DNA of 64,000 bases from Flavobacterium algicola (GTDB lineage Bacteria > Bacteroidota > Bacteroidia > Flavobacteriales > Flavobacteriaceae). The stretch is from NCBI RefSeq assembly GCF_022399565.1, contig NZ_JAJTUT010000001.1:857336-921335 (forward strand). Direction: 5' to 3'. A program made the translations under genes and the position numbers. Positions 10,692 through 18,836 of the stretch are shown here, in pieces (position 1 is the first letter of the stretch; every line of letters begins with the position of its first letter). Under the pieces are notes generated by a model, which saw only the letters and a list, made by a program, of their open reading frames with translations, had not been told where the DNA came from and ran no database searches.

Positions 10692-11651
10692 TTATGGTAA
10701 CAACACTTTATCTATAACGTGAACTACACCATTACTACATTGAATATCTGGAATAACCATATTCGCTGCTGTTGTAATTCCGTTGCTTTTTATTGTAAAA
10801 ATTCCGTCTGTAAACGCACCGTAAGTTAATGTACCTCCACCTGCTGTCATAGCTGTCGTACCAGAATACTCAGATGTAAATTTACCACCTGCAATCGCAT
10901 GATTTAATAATACTTGCTGTAAAACAACCGGTGAAGCGTTTGCTACATCTTGTACTGTTGCAAATCCTGCCGCCTTGAATGCTGCATCTGTTGGTGCATA
11001 AATTGTAAAATTGTTATTTGCATCAGACAATACTGGTGCCAAACCTGAAGTTATAACCGCTTGAACCAAGAAAGTTAATTCTGGCGCTTTAAAAACTTTA
11101 GCGTCTTTTAATAATATTGCAGAGTCAACGATGTTTACTCCTGTTGCAATCATGACTTTATCAATAGCATGAACAGTTCCGTTACTTGCGCTTACATCTG
11201 TAAGAATAATTTTTGAACCATTGATATAAAGATCACTTCCTCTACTAATGAAACGTCTGCTAACTCCTAAAGCAGAAATAGATGTTCCTCCGTTAGCTAT
11301 TCCACTTGCTAATAAATCACCGTTTGAAACATGGTAAAGTAATGTGTTTGTCAAGAAACTATTTTGCAAACCTCCTAGCGTACCAGCATCTACTAGACCT
11401 AATCTTGCAAAAGCATCATTTGTAGGTGCAAATACTGTGTAATGACCAGAAGGATCGTTTGGATTGCTATTACTTAAAACTCCAACTAAACCTCCTTGAA
11501 CTGCTGCTCCTTCAAGCGTACTAAAATTTGGATTGGCTACTGCAATACCTGCAATACTTGGTGTTTCGTCTTTAAAATCTGAATCACAAGAAACTAAAGT
11601 TCCCATTAATGTTAATGCTAATAGAGCACTTTTTATATTGATATTTTTCAT
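10692..11651 (-). CDS. Fasciclin-domain lipoprotein
   Basis: An exported SPII lipoprotein with lipobox LVSC (Cys22) followed by acidic residues DSDFKDE, which would fit surface export in Bacteroidota. Two FAS1 domains follow, at roughly residues 35-170 and 180-319. Each has the FAS1 H-box signatures: YTVFAPTNDAF with VHAIDKVM, and FTIYAPTDAAF with VHVIDKVLLP. FAS1 domains usually mediate adhesion or matrix contact. The gene lies 18 bp downstream of an outer-membrane barrel gene, suggesting one transcript. The ligand is unknown. Confidence 0.93.
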   Translation of the reverse strand: MKNINIKSALLALTLMGTLVSCDSDFKDETPSIAGIAVANPNFSTLEGAAVQGGLVGVLSNSNPNDPSGHYTVFAPTNDAFARLGLVDAGTLGGLQNSFLTNTLLYHVSNGDLLASGIANGGTSISALGVSRRFISRGSDLYINGSKIILTDVSASNGTVHAIDKVMIATGVNIVDSAILLKDAKVFKAPELTFLVQAVITSGLAPVLSDANNNFTIYAPTDAAFKAAGFATVQDVANASPVVLQQVLLNHAIAGGKFTSEYSGTTAMTAGGGTLTYGAFTDGIFTIKSNGITTAANMVIPDIQCSNGVVHVIDKVLLP

Positions 11652-11669
11652 TTTGTTTGTTTTTTGTAA

Positions 11670-12554
11670 TTAATATTTATAAACTAGTCCACCGTAGAAT
11701 CCTGTTGCTTGACCAATATTTCTACCAGCTACCAAAGTACTTGCACCTGCCGAAATTCCGAAATCTTGATAAATTGGTGTGTATAAATCAATACCAATTT
11801 TAGTATAATTTACTTTTGTTATTGGAAAATAACCCGCAAAACCTTCACCAAAGATATCTACACCACCAGTTGATTTTTGGTTTGCAACATAAACATCACC
11901 ATAGAATGATTTTGCTGCGTAACCTACTTTAAGTTCTGTAGTAACAGAGTTAGGCACATCGTTTGAAGCATAATTTCCTGCAACTTGACCCGATGCAAAA
12001 ACACCATTATCCATTTTGAACATTGCCATACCTGTAGTACTTATTGTTGTACTTCTATTACCGATTGCAATGATTGATTGAAAACCTTCTTCTACTTTAT
12101 AATCACTTAATGGAGTTTTAATACCTAAAGCACCAATAAGACGTAATGAAGAAGAACCGAAGTCAAAATTAAAAGGACTGTATTTTACAAAAACAGATAC
12201 GTCTTGAAAACCACTTCTTTCATTTTCTAATCCTAAATTGGTTAAAACTTCTTCGGTTGCTTTACCTTTTGCAGTGATATAAGGCAAAACCATAACTACA
12301 TCAACTTGATCACTTATACCGTAAGTAGCATAAATAGAAGTACTATTTACAGTTGTTTCATTAAAGACAGGAACTCCTTCTACTTTTTCTGGGATAAAAT
12401 AGACATCATCATATTTTTCTGAGCTGAAAGAAAGTGATACATTTCCTTTTCCTTTTCCTTGCATAAATCCGCTAATCGGACTTTGAGAATGAGCTGTGTT
12501 AACATATCCAAATGTTGTTACAGCTAAAATTAAGAGTAAGTGTTTTTTATTCAT
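11670..12554 (-). CDS. Predicted outer-membrane beta-barrel protein
   Basis: A 294-aa exported protein whose signal peptide ends near AHS-QSP (residue 24). Alternating hydrophobic/polar beta-strands run through the whole length, with a terminal Tyr (GGLVYKY) as in outer-membrane barrels. The strand pattern (YATYGISDQVDVVMVLPY, SGFQDVSVFVKYS) resembles transporter-like porins of about 300 aa. I do not recognise a specific substrate. It is upstream of and probably co-transcribed with the fasciclin lipoprotein, so they may act together at the cell surface. Confidence 0.75.
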   Translation of the reverse strand: MNKKHLLLILAVTTFGYVNTAHSQSPISGFMQGKGKGNVSLSFSSEKYDDVYFIPEKVEGVPVFNETTVNSTSIYATYGISDQVDVVMVLPYITAKGKATEEVLTNLGLENERSGFQDVSVFVKYSPFNFDFGSSSLRLIGALGIKTPLSDYKVEEGFQSIIAIGNRSTTISTTGMAMFKMDNGVFASGQVAGNYASNDVPNSVTTELKVGYAAKSFYGDVYVANQKSTGGVDIFGEGFAGYFPITKVNYTKIGIDLYTPIYQDFGISAGASTLVAGRNIGQATGFYGGLVYKY

Positions 12555-12681
12555 AATAATAATTATTTAAAAGTTGTTTTTATCATTTACGACAGAACAA
12601 CAGATATGGTTTTAAATAATTAAAAAAAAACATAAAAAAAATTCAAAACGCCTTTCTAGGGCATCACAATAGGGTATAAAA

Positions 12682-12710
12682 AAACCGATAAAATAAAATT
12701 TTATCGGTTT
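12682..12710 (-). terminator. Intrinsic terminator for the DUF3127 gene
   Basis: AAACCGATAAAAT and ATTTTATCGGTTT form a 13-bp stem with a 3-base loop. On the minus strand it is followed by a T-run, 22 bases after the stop codon of the 12733-13107 gene. Confidence 0.9.
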
Positions 12711-12732
12711 CTTGTATTTATTTTAACTTTAA

Positions 12733-13107
12733 CTAAAAAGGTAAATCGTCTGCTTCTTCTTCATTAAGATTTGTTGCTGCAGTAAAAACTGGCGCTGCTG
12801 GTGCTGCTGGAGCTTGAGCATTTGGTGCTTCAGCACCTGATTTTTCAATTCTCCATCCTTGAATACTGTTAAAGTATCTAGTTTCACCCTGTGGGTTCAC
12901 CCATTCTCTACCTCTTAAATTGATAGAAACCTTAACAGATTCTCCTACTCCGTAATTGTTTAACAAATCACATTTATCTTGAGTAAACTCAACTAATATA
13001 TGTTGTGGATATTGTTCTTCAGTAGTTACAACTAATTCTCTTTTTTTGAATGCCGCACTTACTTGTTGCTCTGGATTAATCACTTTAACTCTACCTATAA
13101 CTTCCAT
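12733..13107 (-). CDS. DUF3127-domain protein
   Basis: A 124-aa soluble protein with an OB-fold-like N-terminal 90 residues of the DUF3127 family: EVIGRVKVINPEQQVSA, FKKRELVVTTEEQYPQ and SINLRGREWVNPQGETRYF. The tail is Ala/Pro-rich and ends in EEEADDLPF, resembling the acidic C-terminal tip of single-stranded-DNA-binding proteins. That tail suggests, but does not prove, an SSB-like partner-docking role. The gene is monocistronic, with a canonical promoter, a structured leader and its own terminator. Confidence 0.85.
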   Translation of the reverse strand: MEVIGRVKVINPEQQVSAAFKKRELVVTTEEQYPQHILVEFTQDKCDLLNNYGVGESVKVSINLRGREWVNPQGETRYFNSIQGWRIEKSGAEAPNAQAPAAPAAPVFTAATNLNEEEADDLPF

Positions 13108-13145
13108 CTGATGTATATTTAATTCTTGTTTATATTCGATTATTG

Positions 13146-13197
13146 ACTAGAAGTTTTGCTCTAAGACAAAGAAATCCCTAAACGGGAAACTTCTAGT
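13146..13197 (-). other. 5' leader hairpin of the DUF3127 gene
   Basis: ACTAGAAGTTT and AAACTTCTAGT form a perfect 11-bp stem at 13187-13197 and 13146-13156. A smaller CCC/GGG hairpin lies inside the loop. The outer 5' base falls at the predicted transcription start, leaving about 40 nt to the ATG. Confidence 0.6.
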
Positions 13198-13200
13198 GGA

Positions 13201-13232
13201 CAAATATACTAACTTCTTTAGACGCACACAAA
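13201..13232 (-). promoter_or_regulatory. Bacteroidota promoter for the DUF3127 gene
   Basis: On the minus strand a TTTG (-33) is followed after 20 bases by TATATTTG (-7), matching the Bacteroidota consensus TTTG-N19-21-TAnnTTTG. Confidence 0.75.
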
Positions 13233-13419
13233 ATTAGCCTCGGTGGAAATGATAAAAATTATCAACAATTGAAAAACATCTAACAATCAATCAATTACAG
13301 ACACTACAAAAGGTAGATTGAATTTCGTCTCTACAAATTCTAATTCATAACAAATTGTTGCAAGATCGCGTTCCCCTTCTGTTTGCAAGACTTGTGGCTA
13401 TGTGTTGACCAAAATAAAA
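13233..13419. other. Non-coding gap between the DUF3127 promoter and the barrel-gene terminator
   Basis: About 190 bases between a minus-strand promoter and the terminator of the next minus-strand gene. I see no open frame, repeat or strong hairpin in it. Confidence 0.6.
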
Positions 13420-13452
13420 AAAGGCATTTGAAAATGGTTTTCAAATGCCTTT
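13420..13452 (-). terminator. Intrinsic terminator of the 13473-15959 gene
   Basis: AAAGGCATTTGAAAA and TTTTCAAATGCCTTT make a perfect 15-bp stem with a 3-base loop. A T-rich tail follows on the minus strand. Confidence 0.92.
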
Positions 13453-13472
13453 CTATATTGTGAGTTCTTTAT

Positions 13473-15959
13473 CTAGAACTCTTTTTTACCAAATTCGCTA
13501 TCAATAAATTTAGAACTGTTTTTGGTTTTATTAAAGGTGTAGGATAAGTTCAACGTCACCATATCTACTTCATATACATAGTTGGTCGTTGTATAATATT
13601 CTGCTGGGTTGTAGGTTGTGATACGTTGTTCATTTGAATTTAATAATCCCATATCAATATTTTGCCATTGCAAAGTAGCGACTAATTGCTTGTCTAAGAA
13701 TGATTTTCTAACCGTGATATTAGGTGAATAAAAGCGAGAATCTTCACCTTGAGCTGTAATTCTTTCCGATAAATAATTTAAAGTAAATTGAACAGAAGTA
13801 GTAGCAGTAAAAGTATACGTACTATTTGCATTTATAGAATACTGCACAGCATTCGAATTAATAGCCTTGCCATTAAAATTTCCGTCAATATTAAAATTAT
13901 AAACATTTGCGCCAATAAAATTTGTCCACTTTGCCGAAGGTTTAATTTGCGCGCCTACCTCTAGACCTAACGTTCTACCTCTACCAACATTTGTATAAAT
14001 TCGATCTAGAATTGTGTCGTTTAAAACTCCCGCTGTAGTGTAAGACAATGTATTTACTCGATTGATTAAATTTTGCACATCTCTGTAATATGCTGTTGCG
14101 AATAATGAGTTACCGCCTTTAAAATTTTTGCTAATCCCCAATTCGATTAAATCAGTAAATTCTGGACGTAAATTTTTATCTCCTTGCTCGAATGTTTCAG
14201 AATGTTCTCTTTCTTTAAAGGGATTCATTTGATATGTTGGTGCACGATCAACTCTTTTACTATATCCCACTTTTACCTTTACATTATTATCCATTGTGTA
14301 TTGAGCAGAAGCCGAAGGAAATAGTTTCACATAATCATATGATAAATTCTCGGCAGCTGTATCAAAACCTTTTAAGTAAAAATCACGATTCATCGATTCT
14401 AATCGTAAACCCGCTGCATATTCCCATTTCTTTTTACTTCCGTTTAATTGCAAGTAACCTGAATGAATCAAGCGATCTAAATTAACCTGACTTGTGAACT
14501 CTGGAACAAGTTCATATTCTCCAGTTGCTAAATTTCTTCTTTCATAAATAAAATTTCCATTATTTTTTAGTTTTCTAAATTGGTATCCTGCTTCCAATTT
14601 ACCAAACGAGAAAGGTTTAAATTCATAATCCAATTGCGCTCTTGTACCATATAGCGGATTTTCATTTGTATTGTACTCATCTTGATATACAATGGCAGAA
14701 TTAGTATAGCCTAAATTTAAATTGGTAGTAGGTCCTCCTAATAAAGTATACTCATATAAAAAGGAAGCCGTTAATTTTGACTTATCAAAGAATTTATGAG
14801 AATAATTAAAACTCCCTAAAGCAAAATCTCCATCACGTACTCTTAAATTTTCATTGTAATAATCAAAAGTGTTCAGCACACTTCCATCATCTAGAGAAGT
14901 TCGTTTATTGTTGTAATAAATATCCGCTTGCCTATCTACTTTACGCTTACCACCATAAAAACCTACAGTAAAATCATCGGCATCGCTTGGCATAAAATCA
15001 ACTGTAAAACGACCACTATAATTTAATTCATTGGTACTGCGCTCCCCGTCTGATGGAAATTCAGTTTTGTAATTTTGCGCTATATTATTGGTAAATACGT
15101 TTCCTTCTCTACGACCTTGAATATCATTTCGTCCATAGCTACCACCAACGGAAATATCCCATTTATCTTTTTTAAGATTATAGGTTCCGTCTACTCCATA
15201 GCGTTGTGCATTTTTCTTATTATCATAATTTTCGATAGAAGGAAAACCACCTTTTACATTTACTTGAGTATAAGCACCATTTGTGGCTCCTTTTTTGGTA
15301 ATAATATTTAGAATACCCGCTTTACCATCTGGATCGTATTTGGCAGATGGTGCAGTTACAACCTCTACTCTTTCTATTGCATTTGCTGGCAGCTGACCTA
15401 AAATTGTTGATATACTTCCTTGCGTAGGTTTTCCGTTTAGCAATACCATAAAACCTGTTGTACCTCTCACACTAATATCTCCTTGACCATCAATTGATAT
15501 GGAAGGCAAATTTCTTAATACATCGATCGCAGATCCACCCCTACTATTTTGAAAAGTCTTGGTATCGTAAATTTGACGGTCAATCTTACTTACAACAGTA
15601 CCTTTATCTGTAGTTACAACAACATCATTTAGTTGATTTTCTCCAGAAAGTAAAGTAATAAGGCCGAAATTTAAAGCGCGTTTCTTACTATCAATAACTA
15701 TATCTTTAAAACTCTTTTTTTCGAAACCAATAAAGGAAACTTCAAGATAATAATTACCATTTTTTAAATTACCAATAACAAAAGTTCCGTCACTATTGGT
15801 TACAACTCCTGCCACTACTGATTTATCTTTGGTCGAAAATAGCGTAGCTGTGGCATATTCTAAAGGATAATCGCCATCAACCACCTTACCTGTCAACTGA
15901 CCAAATACTGCGCTGGTTACGAGTAAAATAGCCATTAATACTAATTGATTTAATTTCAT
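13473..15959 (-). CDS. Outer-membrane beta-barrel (TonB receptor-like) protein
   Basis: An 828-aa exported protein. The signal peptide ends at VFGQ (residue 21). A carboxypeptidase-regulatory-like domain covers about 22-105 (LTGKVVDGDYPLEYA, NGNYYLEVSFIGFE). A plug-like domain at about 115-235 has SAIDVLRNLPSISIDG and IERVEVVTAPSAKYD. The rest is a barrel of the OMP_b-brl_3 type. This class often has no identified ligand and may work in peptide or polymer handling rather than classical TonB uptake. It is a single gene with its own terminator and a 10-T tract just upstream of the start. Confidence 0.88.
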   Translation of the reverse strand: MKLNQLVLMAILLVTSAVFGQLTGKVVDGDYPLEYATATLFSTKDKSVVAGVVTNSDGTFVIGNLKNGNYYLEVSFIGFEKKSFKDIVIDSKKRALNFGLITLLSGENQLNDVVVTTDKGTVVSKIDRQIYDTKTFQNSRGGSAIDVLRNLPSISIDGQGDISVRGTTGFMVLLNGKPTQGSISTILGQLPANAIERVEVVTAPSAKYDPDGKAGILNIITKKGATNGAYTQVNVKGGFPSIENYDNKKNAQRYGVDGTYNLKKDKWDISVGGSYGRNDIQGRREGNVFTNNIAQNYKTEFPSDGERSTNELNYSGRFTVDFMPSDADDFTVGFYGGKRKVDRQADIYYNNKRTSLDDGSVLNTFDYYNENLRVRDGDFALGSFNYSHKFFDKSKLTASFLYEYTLLGGPTTNLNLGYTNSAIVYQDEYNTNENPLYGTRAQLDYEFKPFSFGKLEAGYQFRKLKNNGNFIYERRNLATGEYELVPEFTSQVNLDRLIHSGYLQLNGSKKKWEYAAGLRLESMNRDFYLKGFDTAAENLSYDYVKLFPSASAQYTMDNNVKVKVGYSKRVDRAPTYQMNPFKEREHSETFEQGDKNLRPEFTDLIELGISKNFKGGNSLFATAYYRDVQNLINRVNTLSYTTAGVLNDTILDRIYTNVGRGRTLGLEVGAQIKPSAKWTNFIGANVYNFNIDGNFNGKAINSNAVQYSINANSTYTFTATTSVQFTLNYLSERITAQGEDSRFYSPNITVRKSFLDKQLVATLQWQNIDMGLLNSNEQRITTYNPAEYYTTTNYVYEVDMVTLNLSYTFNKTKNSSKFIDSEFGKKEF

Positions 15960-16074
15960 TTCTTTTTTTTTTGAAAAACAAAAATACAGCTATAAAAAGA
16001 TATCCCTAGGTACATTTGTTAAAATTAAGGTACATAAAAAAGAATTTTCAAATTTGATCAACAGGAAATACAGC

Positions 16075-16114
16075 AAAAAGCCTCCCACTAGTAAATTCTA
16101 ATTGGAGGCTTTTT
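16075..16114. terminator. Hairpin terminator, bidirectional in form
   Basis: AAAAAGCCTCC and GGAGGCTTTTT form an 11-bp stem around an 18-base loop, with A and T runs on both sides. It probably ends the minus-strand HAD gene 124 bases upstream. Confidence 0.75.
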
Positions 16115-16237
16115 TATTTTATAATTAATTGATAATAATCAATAACAGATAGGGAATCATAAATTGGAATTACTTTACCAATATGATCTGTTTAAAATCA
16201 AATCGGTAAACAATCACTACTTTTTATGATTTTGATA

Positions 16238-16915
16238 TTACTTGAGACCTACTAATTTTTCTGCAATAAGCAATAAGTTCGGTTCATTTATTTGTGGTTT
16301 AGGAGCCAAGGTATATAGTTGTTGTCCTGGGCGCGCTATAAATGCAGCTTGCCAACCTGCCCACATAGCACCCGCAACATCCCATCCGTGTGCAGCAATC
16401 ATCATGCAATCTTCTGGTTGTGCATCCATTTTTTTTGAAGCCCATAGGTACACGCTGCTGTCTGGTTTGAATTTACCTACCTGTTCGACGCTTATAATTT
16501 CGTCAAACAAATCGGTTAAACCTGCATTTTTTAATTGCGTAGCCAATCCATCGCTAGAGGAATTACTAAGAGCAACCATTTTATAGCCTGCAGATCTTAA
16601 AGTATTTAATGCTTCGACAACCTCTCTGTGAGGAGGTAATGAGCTAAAAGACTTCATGGCTTCCTTTGCTTTTTCTGAAGATAGGGACACATTATTATTG
16701 GCAGCTACCATTTGTAAAGCCGCCGCTCCAATTTCATCAAAATTTGTGTACTGCTGGCTTAATGTAGTAACCGATGAATATTGCAACATAGTTGTAAACC
16801 ATAGAGGAAGTAGTTCTTCCTTACCTTCTAAAATCGTTGCTATACTTTTTTTCATGTTCCCTAAGTCAAGAAGGGATTCATTTACATCGAAGAATATTAC
16901 TTTTGGTGCTTTCAT
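16238..16915 (-). CDS. HAD-superfamily haloacid dehalogenase-type hydrolase
   Basis: A 225-aa HAD hydrolase of the type II L-2-haloacid dehalogenase group. The nucleophile Asp10 lies in IFFDVNESLLD. Motif II is ALSNSS, motif III is KFKPDSSVY, and motif IV is MIAAHGWDVAGAMWAGW, where the HGWD variant is typical of dehalogenase-like members. The native substrate is unknown and may be a phosphate ester or haloacid. It is the last gene of a minus-strand group with the EthD-like gene (57 bp apart). Confidence 0.88.
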   Translation of the reverse strand: MKAPKVIFFDVNESLLDLGNMKKSIATILEGKEELLPLWFTTMLQYSSVTTLSQQYTNFDEIGAAALQMVAANNNVSLSSEKAKEAMKSFSSLPPHREVVEALNTLRSAGYKMVALSNSSSDGLATQLKNAGLTDLFDEIISVEQVGKFKPDSSVYLWASKKMDAQPEDCMMIAAHGWDVAGAMWAGWQAAFIARPGQQLYTLAPKPQINEPNLLLIAEKLVGLK

Positions 16916-16972
16916 GTTTGTGCTTTTATTATTTAAAATAACTAAATTCAGTAAAACTATCCAATTGATTGA

Positions 16973-17281
16973 CTAAACCAATTCACTTATTTGTAACTCG
17001 CCTTGTACATTGGTGTAATTGGATACATCAGCAGCGAAAGTGGCAGCATGTGGCCCAAAAGACGCTTGAAAAGTAGCAACCGATTCAAACTTTAAATCTA
17101 CGATAGCAAAATAGGGTGCTTTTTCTCCTGGTACTCTACCACCTATTCCTAATACAAATTCCATTCCCTTCAAAGCATCGCCTAGAGCAGCTGTAATCAT
17201 AGGGAGATGTGTATTTTTGTAGTAATCAATATCAAATTGTATATCCGCAGTATTGGGATACATTACGCTTACTTTTATCAT
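16973..17281 (-). CDS. EthD-family protein
   Basis: A 102-aa ferredoxin-fold dimeric alpha/beta-barrel protein of the EthD type: MIKVSVMYPNTADIQFDIDY near the start, HLPMITAALGDALKG and APYFAIVDLKFES. Family members assist oxidative breakdown of ethers and aromatics or quinones, and the exact reaction is usually unknown. The neighbours (carboxymuconolactone decarboxylase-like and HAD genes under TetR/AraC control) fit a small detoxification set. A 10-T run lies just before its start codon. Confidence 0.85.
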   Translation of the reverse strand: MIKVSVMYPNTADIQFDIDYYKNTHLPMITAALGDALKGMEFVLGIGGRVPGEKAPYFAIVDLKFESVATFQASFGPHAATFAADVSNYTNVQGELQISELV

Positions 17282-17344
17282 GGTCTGTTTTTTTTTTAAT
17301 CTTTTTATAAAAATACAAACCTTATTTTAATTTCTGGACATTCT

Positions 17345-17440
17345 CGTAACTCAATCCCGCAGCCCGACTTGAGTGGAGCTCTTTTTTGTGGAGCGAAGCG
17401 CAACAAAAAAAGCGGGAACGGAAGGCGGAATAGCTGCCCA
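17345..17440. repeat. REP-like palindromic intergenic element
   Basis: Contains CCCGACTTGAGTGGAGCTC, a hairpin TTTTTTGT/ACAAAAAA around GGAGCGAAGCGC, then AGCGGGAACGGAAGGCGG and AATAGCTGCCC. The CCCGACT...GAGTGG start is shared with the element at 42865. Confidence 0.65.
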
Positions 17441-17446
17441 AAAATA

Positions 17447-17500
17447 AACCCAGAATCTGTATTAGCAATTTGTTACAAAAACTAATGCTGATTCTGGGTT
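17447..17500 (-). terminator. Long-loop hairpin downstream of the CMD gene
   Basis: AACCCAGAATC and GATTCTGGGTT are perfectly complementary (11 bp) around a 32-base loop, 37 bases beyond the stop codon of the minus-strand gene at 17538. Confidence 0.55.
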
Positions 17501-17537
17501 AGAATAAGGTTTTATATAAATCTATCTAATGGATGGA

Positions 17538-18089
17538 TTATTTTTTTTCCCAAGCAAATTTTTGGAACGCTGCATCTACTGGCGTATTTGCAATGTGGTT
17601 TGTATAATTACTAATTACTTTTTGAGATACTCCAAGGATAATTTCTAATACTTGTTGTTCTCCATAACCTGCTGCGTAAAATGCTTCTAAATCTTCTTGA
17701 GAAACGTTTCCACGGTTACGAACCAAGCTTAAAGTAAATGTTCTCAAAGACTCTAATTTCGCATTAGTAAGTGGCGTTTCGTTACGTAATGACTCGATGA
17801 TTTCGTTATCAACTTTCATCATGTGAGCAATTCCTGTGTGTGCTGGTACACAATAGTGACATGAGTGCTCCACGTTGATTGATTGCCATACTACAGTTAA
17901 TTCTTCTTCATTAAAAGAAGTGTTTACAAACAACTCATGTAATACTTGGTATCCTTTTAATGCACTAGGAGATGCAGCTAATACACCGTGCAATCCAGGA
18001 ATCATTCCGTATGCTTTTTGTGAATCTTGTAATAATGTTTTGCTTTCTTCTGGAGCCGATTCGATTGTGTGAACTTTTAATGTTGTCAT
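17538..18089 (-). CDS. Carboxymuconolactone decarboxylase-family (AhpD-like) protein
   Basis: A 183-aa all-helical protein of the CMD/AhpD superfamily. The redox motif CxxCxxxH is present as CHYCVPAHTGIAH near residue 77, preceded by the conserved Glu-His (VEHSC). The CxxC makes a peroxidase- or reductase-like AhpD activity more likely than decarboxylation. The promoter region holds a CTAAGC-N4-GCTTAG palindrome matching one upstream of the adjacent tetR gene, so it is a likely TetR target. Confidence 0.88.
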   Translation of the reverse strand: MTTLKVHTIESAPEESKTLLQDSQKAYGMIPGLHGVLAASPSALKGYQVLHELFVNTSFNEEELTVVWQSINVEHSCHYCVPAHTGIAHMMKVDNEIIESLRNETPLTNAKLESLRTFTLSLVRNRGNVSQEDLEAFYAAGYGEQQVLEIILGVSQKVISNYTNHIANTPVDAAFQKFAWEKK

Positions 18090-18129
18090 AATATTAATTT
18101 TTTAAAGATAATAATTGTGTTAAAAATAT

Positions 18130-18145
18130 CTAAGCACTAGCTTAG
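18130..18145. promoter_or_regulatory. Predicted TetR operator upstream of the CMD gene
   Basis: The palindrome CTAAGC-ACTA-GCTTAG lies 41 bases upstream of the CMD start codon. It matches the site at 18757-18776 in front of the tetR gene. Confidence 0.65.
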
Positions 18146-18164
18146 TTTATGATTAAAAAAATAG

Positions 18165-18734
18165 TTAGATGTTGCTGAATGTTAATTCAATATAATCTGC
18201 TATCTCTTGTTTGTTGTTTACTCGTGATGCGGCAGCTAAACCATGTTTGGCCAATAGTAAATAATTGGCTTGTTTGGCGATTGTTGCTTCGTCTTTTTTG
18301 CTGTTTACAGCTAATTTCTGAATGAAAACGGTTTTCAAAACATCCATGAATTCCTTCATTTGAGTTTGGATTAATTGGTCTTCACTGTTTGCAAACTCAT
18401 TATATGTATTAGTCAACAAGCAACCTTTATTGTCAAATTCTCCCATTTTGGTAGGCATTTCGACTGAATCATAAAAGAATGCTTTAATGTCATTTACACC
18501 ATCAGTTCCATTTTGTAATTTTTCGAAAACAGAATAAATTTTGCTTTTATAACATTTCAAACTTTCAAGAAAAACTCCATGTTTACTTCCAAAACTGGCA
18601 TAAATAGAAAATTGATTGATTCCCATTTCCTTTTCCAACATACGAACGGAAGTATTCTCATACCCATTGCGCCAGAACAAAGACATCGCTTTCTCTATCA
18701 CCTCTTGTTCGTTATATTGTTTTACTCGTGCCAT
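18165..18734 (-). CDS. TetR-family transcriptional regulator
   Basis: A 189-aa repressor-type protein. The N-terminal helix-turn-helix spans roughly residues 8-55 (NEQEVIEKAMSLFWRNGYENTSVRMLEKEMG, given here in part as AMSLFWRNGYENTSV; then SIYASFGSKHGVF). The C-terminal half is the ligand-binding helical domain. Its own promoter contains the AACTAAGC-N4-GCTTGGTT palindrome overlapping a TAGTTTTG -7 box, consistent with autorepression. It lies between the CMD gene and an AraC gene on the same strand. Confidence 0.93.
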   Translation of the reverse strand: MARVKQYNEQEVIEKAMSLFWRNGYENTSVRMLEKEMGINQFSIYASFGSKHGVFLESLKCYKSKIYSVFEKLQNGTDGVNDIKAFFYDSVEMPTKMGEFDNKGCLLTNTYNEFANSEDQLIQTQMKEFMDVLKTVFIQKLAVNSKKDEATIAKQANYLLLAKHGLAAASRVNNKQEIADYIELTFSNI

Positions 18735-18756
18735 GTTGTTTTTAAATCTGATGCAA

Positions 18757-18776
18757 AACTAAGCAACTGCTTGGTT
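18757..18776. promoter_or_regulatory. Predicted TetR autoregulatory operator
   Basis: AACTAAGC-AACT-GCTTGGTT (7 of 8 arm positions complementary) overlaps the minus-strand -7 box TAGTTTTG of tetR. It shares the CTAAGC-N4-GCTT core with 18130-18145. Confidence 0.65.
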
Positions 18777-18836
18777 ATAAAAAAACTTTTAACGAATTTT
18801 AACAATTTCCGTAAGATTTATACATTTCAAAAAACA

